DNA of 14,977 bases from Streptomyces lydicus. GTDB lineage: Bacteria > Actinomycetota > Actinomycetes > Streptomycetales > Streptomycetaceae. Below, piece after piece: positions 1-5,459 of the stretch. The DNA lies in the NCBI RefSeq assembly GCF_000717345.1, contig NZ_JNZA01000071.1, positions 1 to 14,977 on the forward strand, in the 5' to 3' direction. Under the pieces are notes generated by a model. The model had not been told where the DNA came from, did not search any database, and saw only the letters and a program-made list of their open reading frames with translations. Made by a program: the position numbers and the translations under genes. How positions within the stretch are numbered: position 1 is the stretch's first letter; every line of letters begins with the position of its first letter.

Positions 1-50
1 CGATGGTACTGCAGGGGGGACCCTGTGGGAGAGTAGGACGCCGCCGAACA
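1..50 (+). rRNA. rrf: 5S rRNA, 3' end (partial)
   Basis: The first ~50 bases match the 3' third of actinomycete 5S rRNA as I know it. They include the GATGGTACTGCAGGGGGGAC block, the GTGGGAGAGTAGGACGCCGC block that follows, and a CCGAAC 3' end that would pair with the missing 5' end. The 5' two-thirds lie outside the window. A strong terminator follows 14 bases later, so this is the end of an rRNA operon (16S-23S-5S order expected upstream). The exact mature 3' end (47-51) cannot be fixed from sequence. Confidence 0.93.
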
Positions 51-63
51 ATCATTGTGGGAG

Positions 64-92
64 AGCCCCGCACCGTATGGTGCGGGGCTTTT
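64..92 (+). terminator. rRNA operon intrinsic terminator
   Basis: A perfect 11-bp inverted repeat (64-74 with 79-89), loop GTAT, is followed by TTTT at 89-92. It lies directly after the 5S 3' end. It is a classical Rho-independent terminator, unusual in this GC-rich genome for having a T run, and fits the end of a heavily transcribed rRNA operon. Confidence 0.92.
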
Positions 93-248
93 CTGCGTTC
101 CGGGCCCGTTCGCGTCTTCCACGCGCTGGTTCTTCTGCGCCGGCTCGAAGAACTCATCTGTCGAGACGTTGGAAACGAGTCCCACCAGCACTACGACCAT
201 CGGGTCGAGAACCGCCAGGCAGATGAGTATTGGGTCATCCACCCCGTT

Positions 249-281
249 GTGTGAAGCGGCATTTCGTGCCCTCTTCCACAC
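249..281 (+). other. Nested hairpin in amidase upstream region
   Basis: GTGTGAAG (249-256) pairs with CTTCCACAC (273-281) with one bulged C. Inside it GGCA (258-261) pairs with TGCC (267-270) around a TTTCG loop. The structure ends 18 bases before the amidase start codon. It could be an operator-like dyad or an RNA hairpin; the sequence does not decide. The rest of 93-299 shows no convincing gene. Confidence 0.35.
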
Positions 282-292
282 TCCCATACGGT
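263..292 (+). promoter_or_regulatory. Possible leaderless promoter of the amidase
   Basis: TACGGT at 287-292 fits a TANNNT -10 box and would place the transcription start about 7 bases downstream, at or next to the A of the ATG at 300. A weak -35 (TTCGTG, 263-268) sits 18 bp upstream. No Shine-Dalgarno sequence precedes the ATG, which supports leaderless translation. The -35 match is poor, so this is tentative. Confidence 0.35.
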
Positions 293-299
293 CGCATTC

Positions 300-1751
300 A
301 TGGACTGGAACTTTCCGACGGCCGAAGAACTCGCGGCTGCCTTGCGTGCCGGTGAAGTGACCTCGGCGGAACTGACCGACGAGGCGATTGCCCGTATTGA
401 ACGGGACGACGATGCGATCAACGCGATCTGTGTGCCGGACTTCGACCGTGCACGGGCCGCCGCGCGCGATGCCGACCAGGCGCGTGCCCGCGGTGAGGAC
501 CGGCCGCTGCTGGGCATTCCGGTGACGGTCAAGGAGTCGTACGACATTGCGGGGCTGCCCACGACCTGGGGTATGCCGCCGCACCGGGACTACATGCCGG
601 CCGAGGACGCGGTGCAGGTGTCGCGGCTCAAGGCCGCGGGTGCGGTGGTGCTCGGGAAAACCAATGTGCCCTTGGGGCTGCAAGATATACAGAGCTTCAA
701 CGAGATCTACGGCACCACCAACAACCCGTGGGACCACCGCCGTACGTCGGGCGGATCCTCCGGCGGCTCGGCGGCGGCGCTGGCGTCCGGATTCGGCGCG
801 CTGTCCATCGGCTCCGACCTCGCCGGTTCGTTGCGCACCCCCGCGCATTTCTGCGGCATTTACGCGCACAAGCCGACACTCGGGCTGGCGGCGAGCCGCG
901 GCATGGTTCCGCCGCCCGGGCCGGCCCTGCCGGTCGAGCAGGACCTCGCCGTAGTCGGCCCGATGGCGCGGACCGCTCGCGACCTCACGCTCCTGCTTGA
1001 CGTCATGGCCGGACCGGACCCGCTGACGCTCGGTGCGGCGTACCACCTGACGCTGCCGCCCGCGCGGCACGAGCGGCTCCGCGACTTCCGGGTCCTGGTC
1101 CTCGACGAGCATCCGTTCATTCCGACCGGGTCCGCCGTGCGGGCGGGCGTGGGCCGGGTGGCCGACGCGCTTGTCGATGGCGGTGCTCGCGTCGAGCGGG
1201 AGAGTCCGCTGCTGCCCGACCTGGCCGAAGCCGCGATGCTCTACAGGCAGTTGCTGTTCTCGGGCTCCGTCGCACGTTTTCCCGTCGAAGCATACGAGCA
1301 GCTGCGGACCCATGCCGCCCAACTGAGCGCCGACGACCAGAGTCTCGATGCGGCAATGCTGCGCGGCATGGTGTTCAGCCATCGCGACTGGCTTGAGGCG
1401 AACAGCCGTCGCGAGCTCCACCGCCACGGCTGGCGGCAGCTCTTCGCCGAGTTCGACGCGGTGGTGTGTCCCATCACGCCCACTCCCGCGTTCCCGCACG
1501 ACCACAACCCCGATCCGAGGGAACGCCGGATCGACATCGACGGCGTCGACTATCCGTACTTCGACCAGCTCGTTTGGGCCGGTCTGGCCACCATGCCCGG
1601 TCTACCCGCCACCGCTGTACCAGCGGGCCGGTCGCCCGAGGGTCTGCCGGTGGGAGTGCAGCTCATCGGTCCGATGTTCGAGGACCGCACCCCGCTGCGG
1701 CTGGCCGAATTGCTTGAGCAGAAGATCGGCGGCTTCCAGGCACCGAAGTAG
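300..1751 (+). CDS. Amidase signature (AS) family hydrolase
   Basis: This 483-aa protein has the full amidase-signature core, which hydrolyses C-N amide bonds with a Ser-cisSer-Lys triad. By family alignment the triad is Lys78 (in VTVKES), cis-Ser153 (in GGSSGGS) and nucleophile Ser177 (in GSDLAGSLR). The 24-residue spacing of the two serines matches FAAH and GatA. The C-terminal PVGVQLIGPMFED block is also typical. Length is normal for free-standing amidases. The ATG at 300 is the only start before the in-frame stop at 252, and it lacks a Shine-Dalgarno sequence. No GatB or GatC gene adjoins it and no signal peptide is visible, so a cytoplasmic amidase with its own substrate is more likely than the tRNA amidotransferase subunit. 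The substrate cannot be read from sequence. It stands alone between an rRNA terminator and a convergent gene. Confidence 0.93.
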   Translation: MDWNFPTAEELAAALRAGEVTSAELTDEAIARIERDDDAINAICVPDFDRARAAARDADQARARGEDRPLLGIPVTVKESYDIAGLPTTWGMPPHRDYMPAEDAVQVSRLKAAGAVVLGKTNVPLGLQDIQSFNEIYGTTNNPWDHRRTSGGSSGGSAAALASGFGALSIGSDLAGSLRTPAHFCGIYAHKPTLGLAASRGMVPPPGPALPVEQDLAVVGPMARTARDLTLLLDVMAGPDPLTLGAAYHLTLPPARHERLRDFRVLVLDEHPFIPTGSAVRAGVGRVADALVDGGARVERESPLLPDLAEAAMLYRQLLFSGSVARFPVEAYEQLRTHAAQLSADDQSLDAAMLRGMVFSHRDWLEANSRRELHRHGWRQLFAEFDAVVCPITPTPAFPHDHNPDPRERRIDIDGVDYPYFDQLVWAGLATMPGLPATAVPAGRSPEGLPVGVQLIGPMFEDRTPLRLAELLEQKIGGFQAPK

Positions 1752-1810
1752 GGCGTACTACCGGCGTCGGACGGTTCGGATTATGGGCGCCGGTCGGCTA
1801 AAGACGCCGC

Positions 1811-2746
1811 CTAGGACCGCATCTCGGGGAGGCTCTCGGTGACGGCTTGCGCGTAGTCGGCGAGGAGGTGCGTCAAACGGTCGTGCTGAGAGGAGAGTTG
1901 GTCGTACTCGTCGACCTCCGCCGGCGTCCAGGGCGCCTCGGTGTCTTCCAACTCCGACAGACGCAGTCTGGCCATGGCTGCACTGACGACTGCCCGGGAC
2001 GCCTTCAGCAGGCGGTCCGCGGTTTCGCTCGGGGCGTGGACGAGGAGGGCGTCGAGTTCGCCGCCGGGGCCTGGAAGTGCCGGAATGCCGAGTTCAAGCC
2101 AGCAGTCTCCCCAGAGACGACGGCGTCGCGCCTCCGGGAAGCCGTCGTCCACCACCTCGGCGGCGCCCGTTCCGTTCTGCCGAATGGACAGGCCGGAGCG
2201 GGCTGCCAGGTCGGTGGTCATGGCGGCGAGGTCGTCGTCGTGGCCGGGGCCCGTGCCCGGCTGGGGTGCGCCCAGGAAGGAGCCCAGTTCCAGTAGCTTT
2301 CGCGTCTGCTCGTCCACGCCAGGCAGGACCGCCAGGTCGTCATCGAGCATCAGCGTGTCAGGTGCGGCCGCGCCCAGGCGTGCGTAGGGCAGTGGTGTCC
2401 CGTGGACGGCGGATTTCCACGCCGTCACGGCTGCGTCCACCCACCAGCAGACGAATTCGTGCGCGGCGTCGCGGTGCGCCTTCGCGCATCGGATGGCCAG
2501 CCTCAGACGGACGGAGAGGAGCGCGCACTCCGCGTCGTACGGCGACCCCCGGCCTTCGGCGCGCTGCTGGATGCTGGTTTCGCTGAGCTCGTTCAACTCC
2601 TCCATGCGTTGCTGCTCAGCTTCCGACTCCTTGAGGAGGACGGCCGAGCAGCGTGCCAGGGCGGACAAGGCTTCGTCGATCTCGGGCGCAGTCATGGCCT
2701 TTGCCGGGGCGGACCTGGGGGTGGGGAACGAGGGGTGGCCACTCAC
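1811..2746 (-). CDS. Hypothetical mainly helical protein (311 aa)
   Basis: I do not recognise a family. The GTG start at 2746 is chosen because an AGGAG Shine-Dalgarno sequence lies 6 bases upstream. A second start, Met18 at 2695, lacks one. The protein looks soluble, acidic and largely alpha-helical. Residues 35-62 are a charged heptad-like stretch (LLKESEAEQQRMEELNELSE). Residues 80-113 form an amphipathic helix with Cys100-Trp101-Trp102. A Gly/Pro/Asp-rich linker covers about 157-175, and another charged helix pair covers 240-311. No signal peptide, membrane segment or catalytic motif is visible. It converges on the amidase with a 59-bp gap and lies 52 bp downstream of a possible 33-codon gene on the same strand, so the two may be co-transcribed. 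Function unknown. Confidence 0.82.
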   Translation of the reverse strand: MSGHPSFPTPRSAPAKAMTAPEIDEALSALARCSAVLLKESEAEQQRMEELNELSETSIQQRAEGRGSPYDAECALLSVRLRLAIRCAKAHRDAAHEFVCWWVDAAVTAWKSAVHGTPLPYARLGAAAPDTLMLDDDLAVLPGVDEQTRKLLELGSFLGAPQPGTGPGHDDDLAAMTTDLAARSGLSIRQNGTGAAEVVDDGFPEARRRRLWGDCWLELGIPALPGPGGELDALLVHAPSETADRLLKASRAVVSAAMARLRLSELEDTEAPWTPAEVDEYDQLSSQHDRLTHLLADYAQAVTESLPEMRS

Positions 2747-2798
2747 GTCGGACTCCTGGAGGGTGAGGCGATAAAGGGCGAGGGGCTTGTGGAAGCCC

Positions 2799-2900
2799 TC
2801 AGTTACGGATCGAACTCAGCTCGACCGCCGTCATCGCGGGGTCTTCCGATGCCAGGAGGGCGACCAGCCTGCGGGCCCTCTGGAGGGTGGACGTGTTCAC
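2799..2900 (-). CDS. Possible small protein (33 aa)
   Basis: A 33-codon frame from GTG at 2900 to TGA at 2799-2801 has codon use typical of genes here. It encodes a basic amphipathic helix (TLQRARRLVALLASEDP) followed by MTAVELSSIRN. AAGGGG lies about 10 bases upstream of the GTG, a loose but usable spacing. The frame stays open upstream to 3053, but those codons look non-coding, so the short start is preferred. An 8-codon frame (MTEGVRST) from ATG at 2924 ends with a TGA that overlaps the GTG start. The candidate lies 52 bp upstream of the 311-aa gene on the same strand. It may be a small regulatory or partner protein, or chance; no family is recognised. Confidence 0.38.
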   Translation of the reverse strand: MNTSTLQRARRLVALLASEDPAMTAVELSSIRN

Positions 2901-3045
2901 GTGGATCGAACCCCTTCGGTCATGTCTGACGAAGCGCACCCCGATCCTGCCGGACGTCGTCGGGGCGCGTCCTGGAAATGACCTGGCTGAGCATGGTTCG
3001 TGGCCTTCTCGCCGGTCGTGGGGCGAGCCAGTCGTTCCGTAGTCC

Positions 3046-3345
3046 TCACGCACCGGAGAGCAGCGCCGCGCTCACTGCCGTGACTGCCGGCAGCAGCATG
3101 AGAACGGCGCCGTGCACGCTGTTGCTGCCCGGAGACGTGTTCGGCGGGGTGTCCGGGAGCCAGATGTCCCGGGTTTTCGTTCGAGGGACCGGGGCACACG
3201 CCTTGTAGTCCCCGGCTGGAACCCCCGTCCAGTCGGGGACTCGTGGGTTCGGGCCCAGGTTGACGAAGTCGGCTGCCGGGGCTGGCCGCGGTATTCCGGT
3301 GGCGAAGCAGCCGGCGTCGTCCGCTTGCGCTTGTCGTTGCGTCAA
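3046..3345 (-). pseudogene. Coding-like fragment with hydrophobic C-terminal tail
   Basis: This minus-strand frame has the high GC third positions of real genes from roughly 3320 down to its TGA at 3046, but no ATG or GTG near its beginning. The only early start is a TTG at 3345 without a Shine-Dalgarno sequence, and the first codons look non-coding. The readable part contains PDWTGVPAGDYKACAPV, then a Pro/Ser/Asn-rich linker with LPDTPP, then a ~20-residue hydrophobic tail (GAVLMLLPAVTAVSAALL) at the very end. It resembles the C terminus of an exported, tail-anchored protein. The LPDT is not a good sortase signal because no basic residues follow the tail. A truncated remnant is the best reading; a real short gene or a chance frame cannot be excluded. 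Confidence 0.27.
3208..3240 (+). repeat. Strong 13-bp inverted repeat
   Basis: GTCCCCGGCTGGA (3208-3220) and TCCAGTCGGGGAC (3228-3240) form a 13-bp stem with one G-T wobble around a 7-base loop. No T tract follows on the plus strand. As RNA the plus strand folds better, because the wobble becomes a C-A mismatch on the minus strand. It lies inside the coding-like fragment 3046-3345 and about 85 bp upstream of the MerR promoter. It may be a terminator or a leftover of a mobile or structural element. Confidence 0.6.
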
Positions 3346-3355
3346 CTTCTACGTT
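3325..3355 (+). promoter_or_regulatory. MerR-type promoter/operator (autoregulatory)
   Basis: TTGCGC (3325-3330) and TACGTT (3350-3355) form a -35/-10 pair with a 19-bp spacer, the over-long spacing that MerR-family activators act on. The spacer contains the dyad GTTG-CGT-CAAC (3336-3346). It sits 47 bp upstream of the regulator's start, so autoregulation is the natural inference. Confidence 0.55.
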
Positions 3356-3401
3356 CGGTGGTGTGGCCGGAGAGACCGGCCCGGCGAGGAAAGGCACGGC
3401 C

Positions 3402-4163
3402 ATGGGCTGGTCCATTGCGGAGGTGGCGCGGATGTCCGGGGTGACGTCCCGGACGCTGCGGCATTACGACGAGATCGGTCTGCTGGTCCCCGCCTATATC
3501 GGCAGTAGCGGTCACCGTCACTACGGGGAGGCCGAGCTGCTGCGGTTGCAGCAGGTTCTGCTGATGCGGGAGTTGGGGCTGGGACTGCGGGAGATAGCCG
3601 CGGTCCTGGCGTCCCAGGTGGACCAGGTGGTGGCGCTGCGGGAACACCGGCGCAGGCTGCTGGCGGAGCGGGACCGGCTCGATGTGCTGGCCCGCACGGT
3701 CGGCCGGACCATTGCCGAACTGGAAGAGGACAAGGACACCCGCGACATGGGAAAGATCAGCACGCCGGAGAATCTGTTCGCCGGCTTCGACGCCGCACGC
3801 TACGAGGCCGCCGCGAGGGAGCAGTGGCCCGGCCAGGCGGAGGCGTCCGCGCGGTATGCCGCCACGCTCACCGAGGAGGACCAGGAGCGACTGCAGCGTG
3901 AGGCCACCGCGGCCATGATCCGCATGGCGGAGCTCATGCGGGCCGGCACCCCGGTGACCGACGCCGCCGTGCAGGCCGAGGTGGACGCCCACTACCGGGG
4001 CATCTGCCGGATGTGGACCCCGAGTGCGGGGGCGTTCAAGGCCCTCGGGGCGACGTATGTGGAGGATGCGCAGTGGCTTGGGGCGTATGACCGGATCGCC
4101 GAGGGGCTGGCCGTTTACCAGCGCGATGCGATGGCCGTCTACACCGAGGCGCAGCTGAGCTGA
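3402..4163 (+). CDS. MerR-family regulator with TipAS-type effector domain
   Basis: This 253-aa transcription factor is built like TipAL. The N-terminal winged-helix MerR domain covers 1-70 (SIAEVARMSGVTSRTLRHYD), a dimerisation coiled coil covers about 75-112, and a TipAS-like ligand-binding domain covers about 120-250 (TPENLFAGF at its start, LGATYVED near its end). The ATG at 3402 is preceded by GAGGAAAGG at 3386-3394, 7 bases away. A GTG at 3363 would add 13 residues but has no ribosome binding site. MerR proteins bend promoters with 19-bp spacers to activate them, and one such promoter lies just upstream. By my recollection of TipAS, the position of its thiopeptide-binding cysteine aligns with proline in MWTPSAGAF; the only cysteine here is Cys202, a few residues earlier. 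Effector unknown. Confidence 0.92.
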   Translation: MGWSIAEVARMSGVTSRTLRHYDEIGLLVPAYIGSSGHRHYGEAELLRLQQVLLMRELGLGLREIAAVLASQVDQVVALREHRRRLLAERDRLDVLARTVGRTIAELEEDKDTRDMGKISTPENLFAGFDAARYEAAAREQWPGQAEASARYAATLTEEDQERLQREATAAMIRMAELMRAGTPVTDAAVQAEVDAHYRGICRMWTPSAGAFKALGATYVEDAQWLGAYDRIAEGLAVYQRDAMAVYTEAQLS

Positions 4164-4167
4164 CGAC

Positions 4168-4198
4168 GGCATCGGCCGGCGCTGAGCCGGCCGATGCC
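4168..4198 (+). terminator. Terminator hairpin after the MerR gene
   Basis: A perfect 13-bp stem (4168-4180 with 4186-4198) with loop GCTGA begins 5 bases after the regulator's stop codon. It has no U tract, which is usual for Streptomyces terminators. It should separate the regulator transcript from the gene at 4310. Confidence 0.8.
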
Positions 4199-4281
4199 GG
4201 CTACGGGGGTGGCCGATACCGGCTGCTGGGGGCTGCAGACCTCGGTGGCCGGGGCCCGTACCTGACTGACTGCCTGCCTGT

Positions 4282-4305
4282 TTGACGTTTTGGAGTTGGA
4301 GTATT
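4282..4305 (+). promoter_or_regulatory. Weak candidate promoter for the 4310 gene
   Basis: TTGACG at 4282-4287 is a good -35 hexamer. The nearest AT-rich -10 candidate, TATTCG at 4302, is only 14 bp away, too short for a normal sigma-70 promoter. Kept only because the MerR terminator isolates the downstream gene, which then needs its own promoter somewhere in 4199-4309. Confidence 0.2.
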
Positions 4306-4309
4306 CGTT

Positions 4310-4672
4310 GTGATTCCCCCTCGTTGGGCCGCCCACCATCGCCGGGCAGACCATGAACTCCTCGGCTACCTGCGGCCCGTCGATGCCATCCCGGGGTACT
4401 TCATCCCGGTCACCGTCTTCGGCTACCCGCTGGGTGCCCCGGCCGAAGAACACCAAGCCCGTCAGTGCCTGGAGCGCTCGGGGCTGGCCTACCTCGCCCA
4501 GGACTGGTTGCTTTCCCTGCCCGACCATCCCCGGCCCGTCGCCGTTCAGATCGTCGAGGCGACCCCGCGACACCTGCGGGTGAAGAACATCGACTACGGA
4601 TACCCGGACGCGAACATCGGCCATGTCTTCGTCGTCGACGTTCCCACCACCGGACAGCTTCGCCCACGCTGA
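4310..4672 (+). CDS. Hypothetical protein (120 aa)
   Basis: A 120-aa soluble protein that I do not recognise. GTG at 4310 is preceded by GGAG (4298-4301) at 8 bases. Visible stretches include RPVDAIPGYFIPVTVFGYPL near the N terminus and a predicted strand-rich end with VKNIDYGYPDANIGHVFVVD. Tyr and Pro are frequent and there is no signal peptide or membrane segment. Codon use is normal for the window. It follows the MerR/TipAS regulator on the same strand, 146 bp downstream and beyond a terminator hairpin, so it could be a regulated target rather than an operon partner. That link is only positional. Confidence 0.72.
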   Translation: MIPPRWAAHHRRADHELLGYLRPVDAIPGYFIPVTVFGYPLGAPAEEHQARQCLERSGLAYLAQDWLLSLPDHPRPVAVQIVEATPRHLRVKNIDYGYPDANIGHVFVVDVPTTGQLRPR

Positions 4673-4680
4673 GTAGGGCA

Positions 4681-4697
4681 CCCGTTCGGGCGGTTTT
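4681..4697 (+). terminator. Weak terminator candidate
   Basis: CCCG-TT-CGGG (4681-4690) followed by CGGTTTT lies 8 bases after the 4310 gene's stop. The 4-bp stem is short; the T run is the main support. The remainder of 4673-4864 shows nothing else clear. Confidence 0.3.
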
Positions 4698-4864
4698 CCG
4701 GTCCGTGGGTCATTGCCGCGGATGGATGGTGGGCATCCCCGTTTCGGGGGCCTGGGTGATCAGTTGCTGACATTCTTGCCTTGCGGATTCTCGGCCTCGG
4801 TTCCGGTGGGGGAGCCACCTCGCCACGGAGGGTGGGGAGTTTCTCGTTGAGGAGGGTGGTTGTG

Positions 4865-5107
4865 GTGTCCGACCCCGAGGGCCAGCAGGCGTTTGATGCC
4901 GTTCGTGCGGTGGTGGCCTGGTACGCCGACCGGATCGCAGCTGAAGGTCGGGCACCGGTGCCTGACGAGGCGCGGGTGAGGGAGCTGAAGGTCGCCCGGC
5001 GGGCCGCCCTCGACGACCAGGCGCAGCTGGCGACCGCCGACCCGGAGGAGGCGGCCGGGGTCGCGGCCTTCTACGCGGCCCGGCTGAGGGAGTTGGCGGA
5101 GTCGTAG
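4865..5107 (+). CDS. Hypothetical small protein (80 aa)
   Basis: An unrecognised 80-aa acidic, alanine-rich, helical protein (DPEGQQAFDAVRAVVAWYAD near the start, AAGVAAFYAARLRELAES at the end). The GTG at 4865 lies 8 bases after GGAGGG (4851-4856). A GTG at 4862 is an alternative with 5-base spacing. The open frame extends upstream to 4781, but those codons (Gly/Ser/Arg-rich) look non-coding and precede the ribosome binding site. There is no signal peptide, membrane helix or known motif. It lies on the same strand as the 120-aa gene and converges on the small membrane protein gene at 5178-5351. Function unknown. Confidence 0.7.
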   Translation: MSDPEGQQAFDAVRAVVAWYADRIAAEGRAPVPDEARVRELKVARRAALDDQAQLATADPEEAAGVAAFYAARLRELAES

Positions 5108-5161
5108 CTCGGCGGGGGAGCGGGTCAGGGGAGACCGGCTCGTTGCGGGGCGCTCAGGCGA

Positions 5162-5185
5162 CCGGTTGCGGTGGCGGTCAACCGG
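5162..5185. terminator. Hairpin at the end of the small membrane protein gene
   Basis: CCGGTTG (5162-5168) and CAACCGG (5179-5185) form a perfect 7-bp stem with a 10-base loop. It spans the stop codon of the minus-strand gene and lies between two convergent genes, so it may serve as a weak bidirectional terminator. Confidence 0.4.
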
Positions 5186-5351
5186 CCATGGCGAAGGCGC
5201 CGATGAAGAAGGCTACGTAGAGCAGCAGGGAAACACCCACCACTGCCGCCACGATGAGGACGCCCTTGATCACCTTCTCCGCGGCCCGATGGTCGTGGGC
5301 CGGTCGGGCGAGGCGTTGGGGGGCGGGTTCGTGTTCAGTCATGGGAGTCAT
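5178..5351 (-). CDS. Small single-pass membrane protein (57 aa)
   Basis: This frame runs from ATG at 5351 to TGA at 5178-5180. A second in-frame ATG (5342) would give 54 aa, and an in-frame TAG at 5376-5378 blocks any earlier start. Residues 1-29 are polar with MTEHEPAPQRLARP and HDHRAAEKVIKG. Residues 30-55 are one hydrophobic segment (VLIVAAVVGVSLLLYVAFF then IGAFAMAG). Basic residues on the N-terminal side suggest an N-in orientation. Third codon positions are strongly GC, as in real genes here. The ribosome binding site is weak. No family is recognised. It is encoded between metE (same strand, downstream of the metE terminator) and a convergent small gene. Confidence 0.65.
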   Translation of the reverse strand: MTPMTEHEPAPQRLARPAHDHRAAEKVIKGVLIVAAVVGVSLLLYVAFFIGAFAMAG

Positions 5352-5407
5352 GCTGCTGATCGCGATGTGGGGCGGCTATCCGTAGAAGTACTCATGGAGC
5401 CTGGTGG

Positions 5408-5453
5408 GGCCGGCGGGGAGGGCGCTTCTCGGTCGGGCTCCCCCCCGCCGGCC
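5408..5453 (-). terminator. metE terminator hairpin
   Basis: GGCCGGCGGGG (5408-5418) pairs perfectly with CCCCGCCGGCC (5443-5453), an 11-bp all-GC stem just past the metE stop at 5460. There is no U tract, as is common in Streptomyces. It should insulate metE from the small membrane protein gene. Confidence 0.75.
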
Positions 5454-5459
5454 GTGGCG

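Noticed and set aside
300..1751. Amidase as GatA subunit of the tRNA amidotransferase
   Set aside because: No gatB or gatC nearby, no ribosome binding site typical of an operon member, and GatA is normally encoded with GatC. A stand-alone amidase fits better.
3208..3265. tRNA-like stretch (GTCCCC hairpin followed by GGGTTCGGGCCC)
   Set aside because: The T-loop-like GGTTCG is present, but no acceptor stem, D-arm or 7-base anticodon loop can be drawn around it.
2897..3415. 172-aa minus-strand frame
   Set aside because: Composition (Arg, Ser, Pro, Gly) and third positions look non-coding; it is out of frame with the better coding-like fragment at 3046-3345.
3342..4172. 276-aa minus-strand frame antisense to the MerR gene
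   Set aside because: His/Gly/Arg-rich shadow; the plus strand has a clear MerR domain and ribosome binding site.
4261..4280. Short tandem CTGACTGAC / TGCCTGCCTG run
   Set aside because: Too short and imperfect for a functional repeat; probably chance low complexity.
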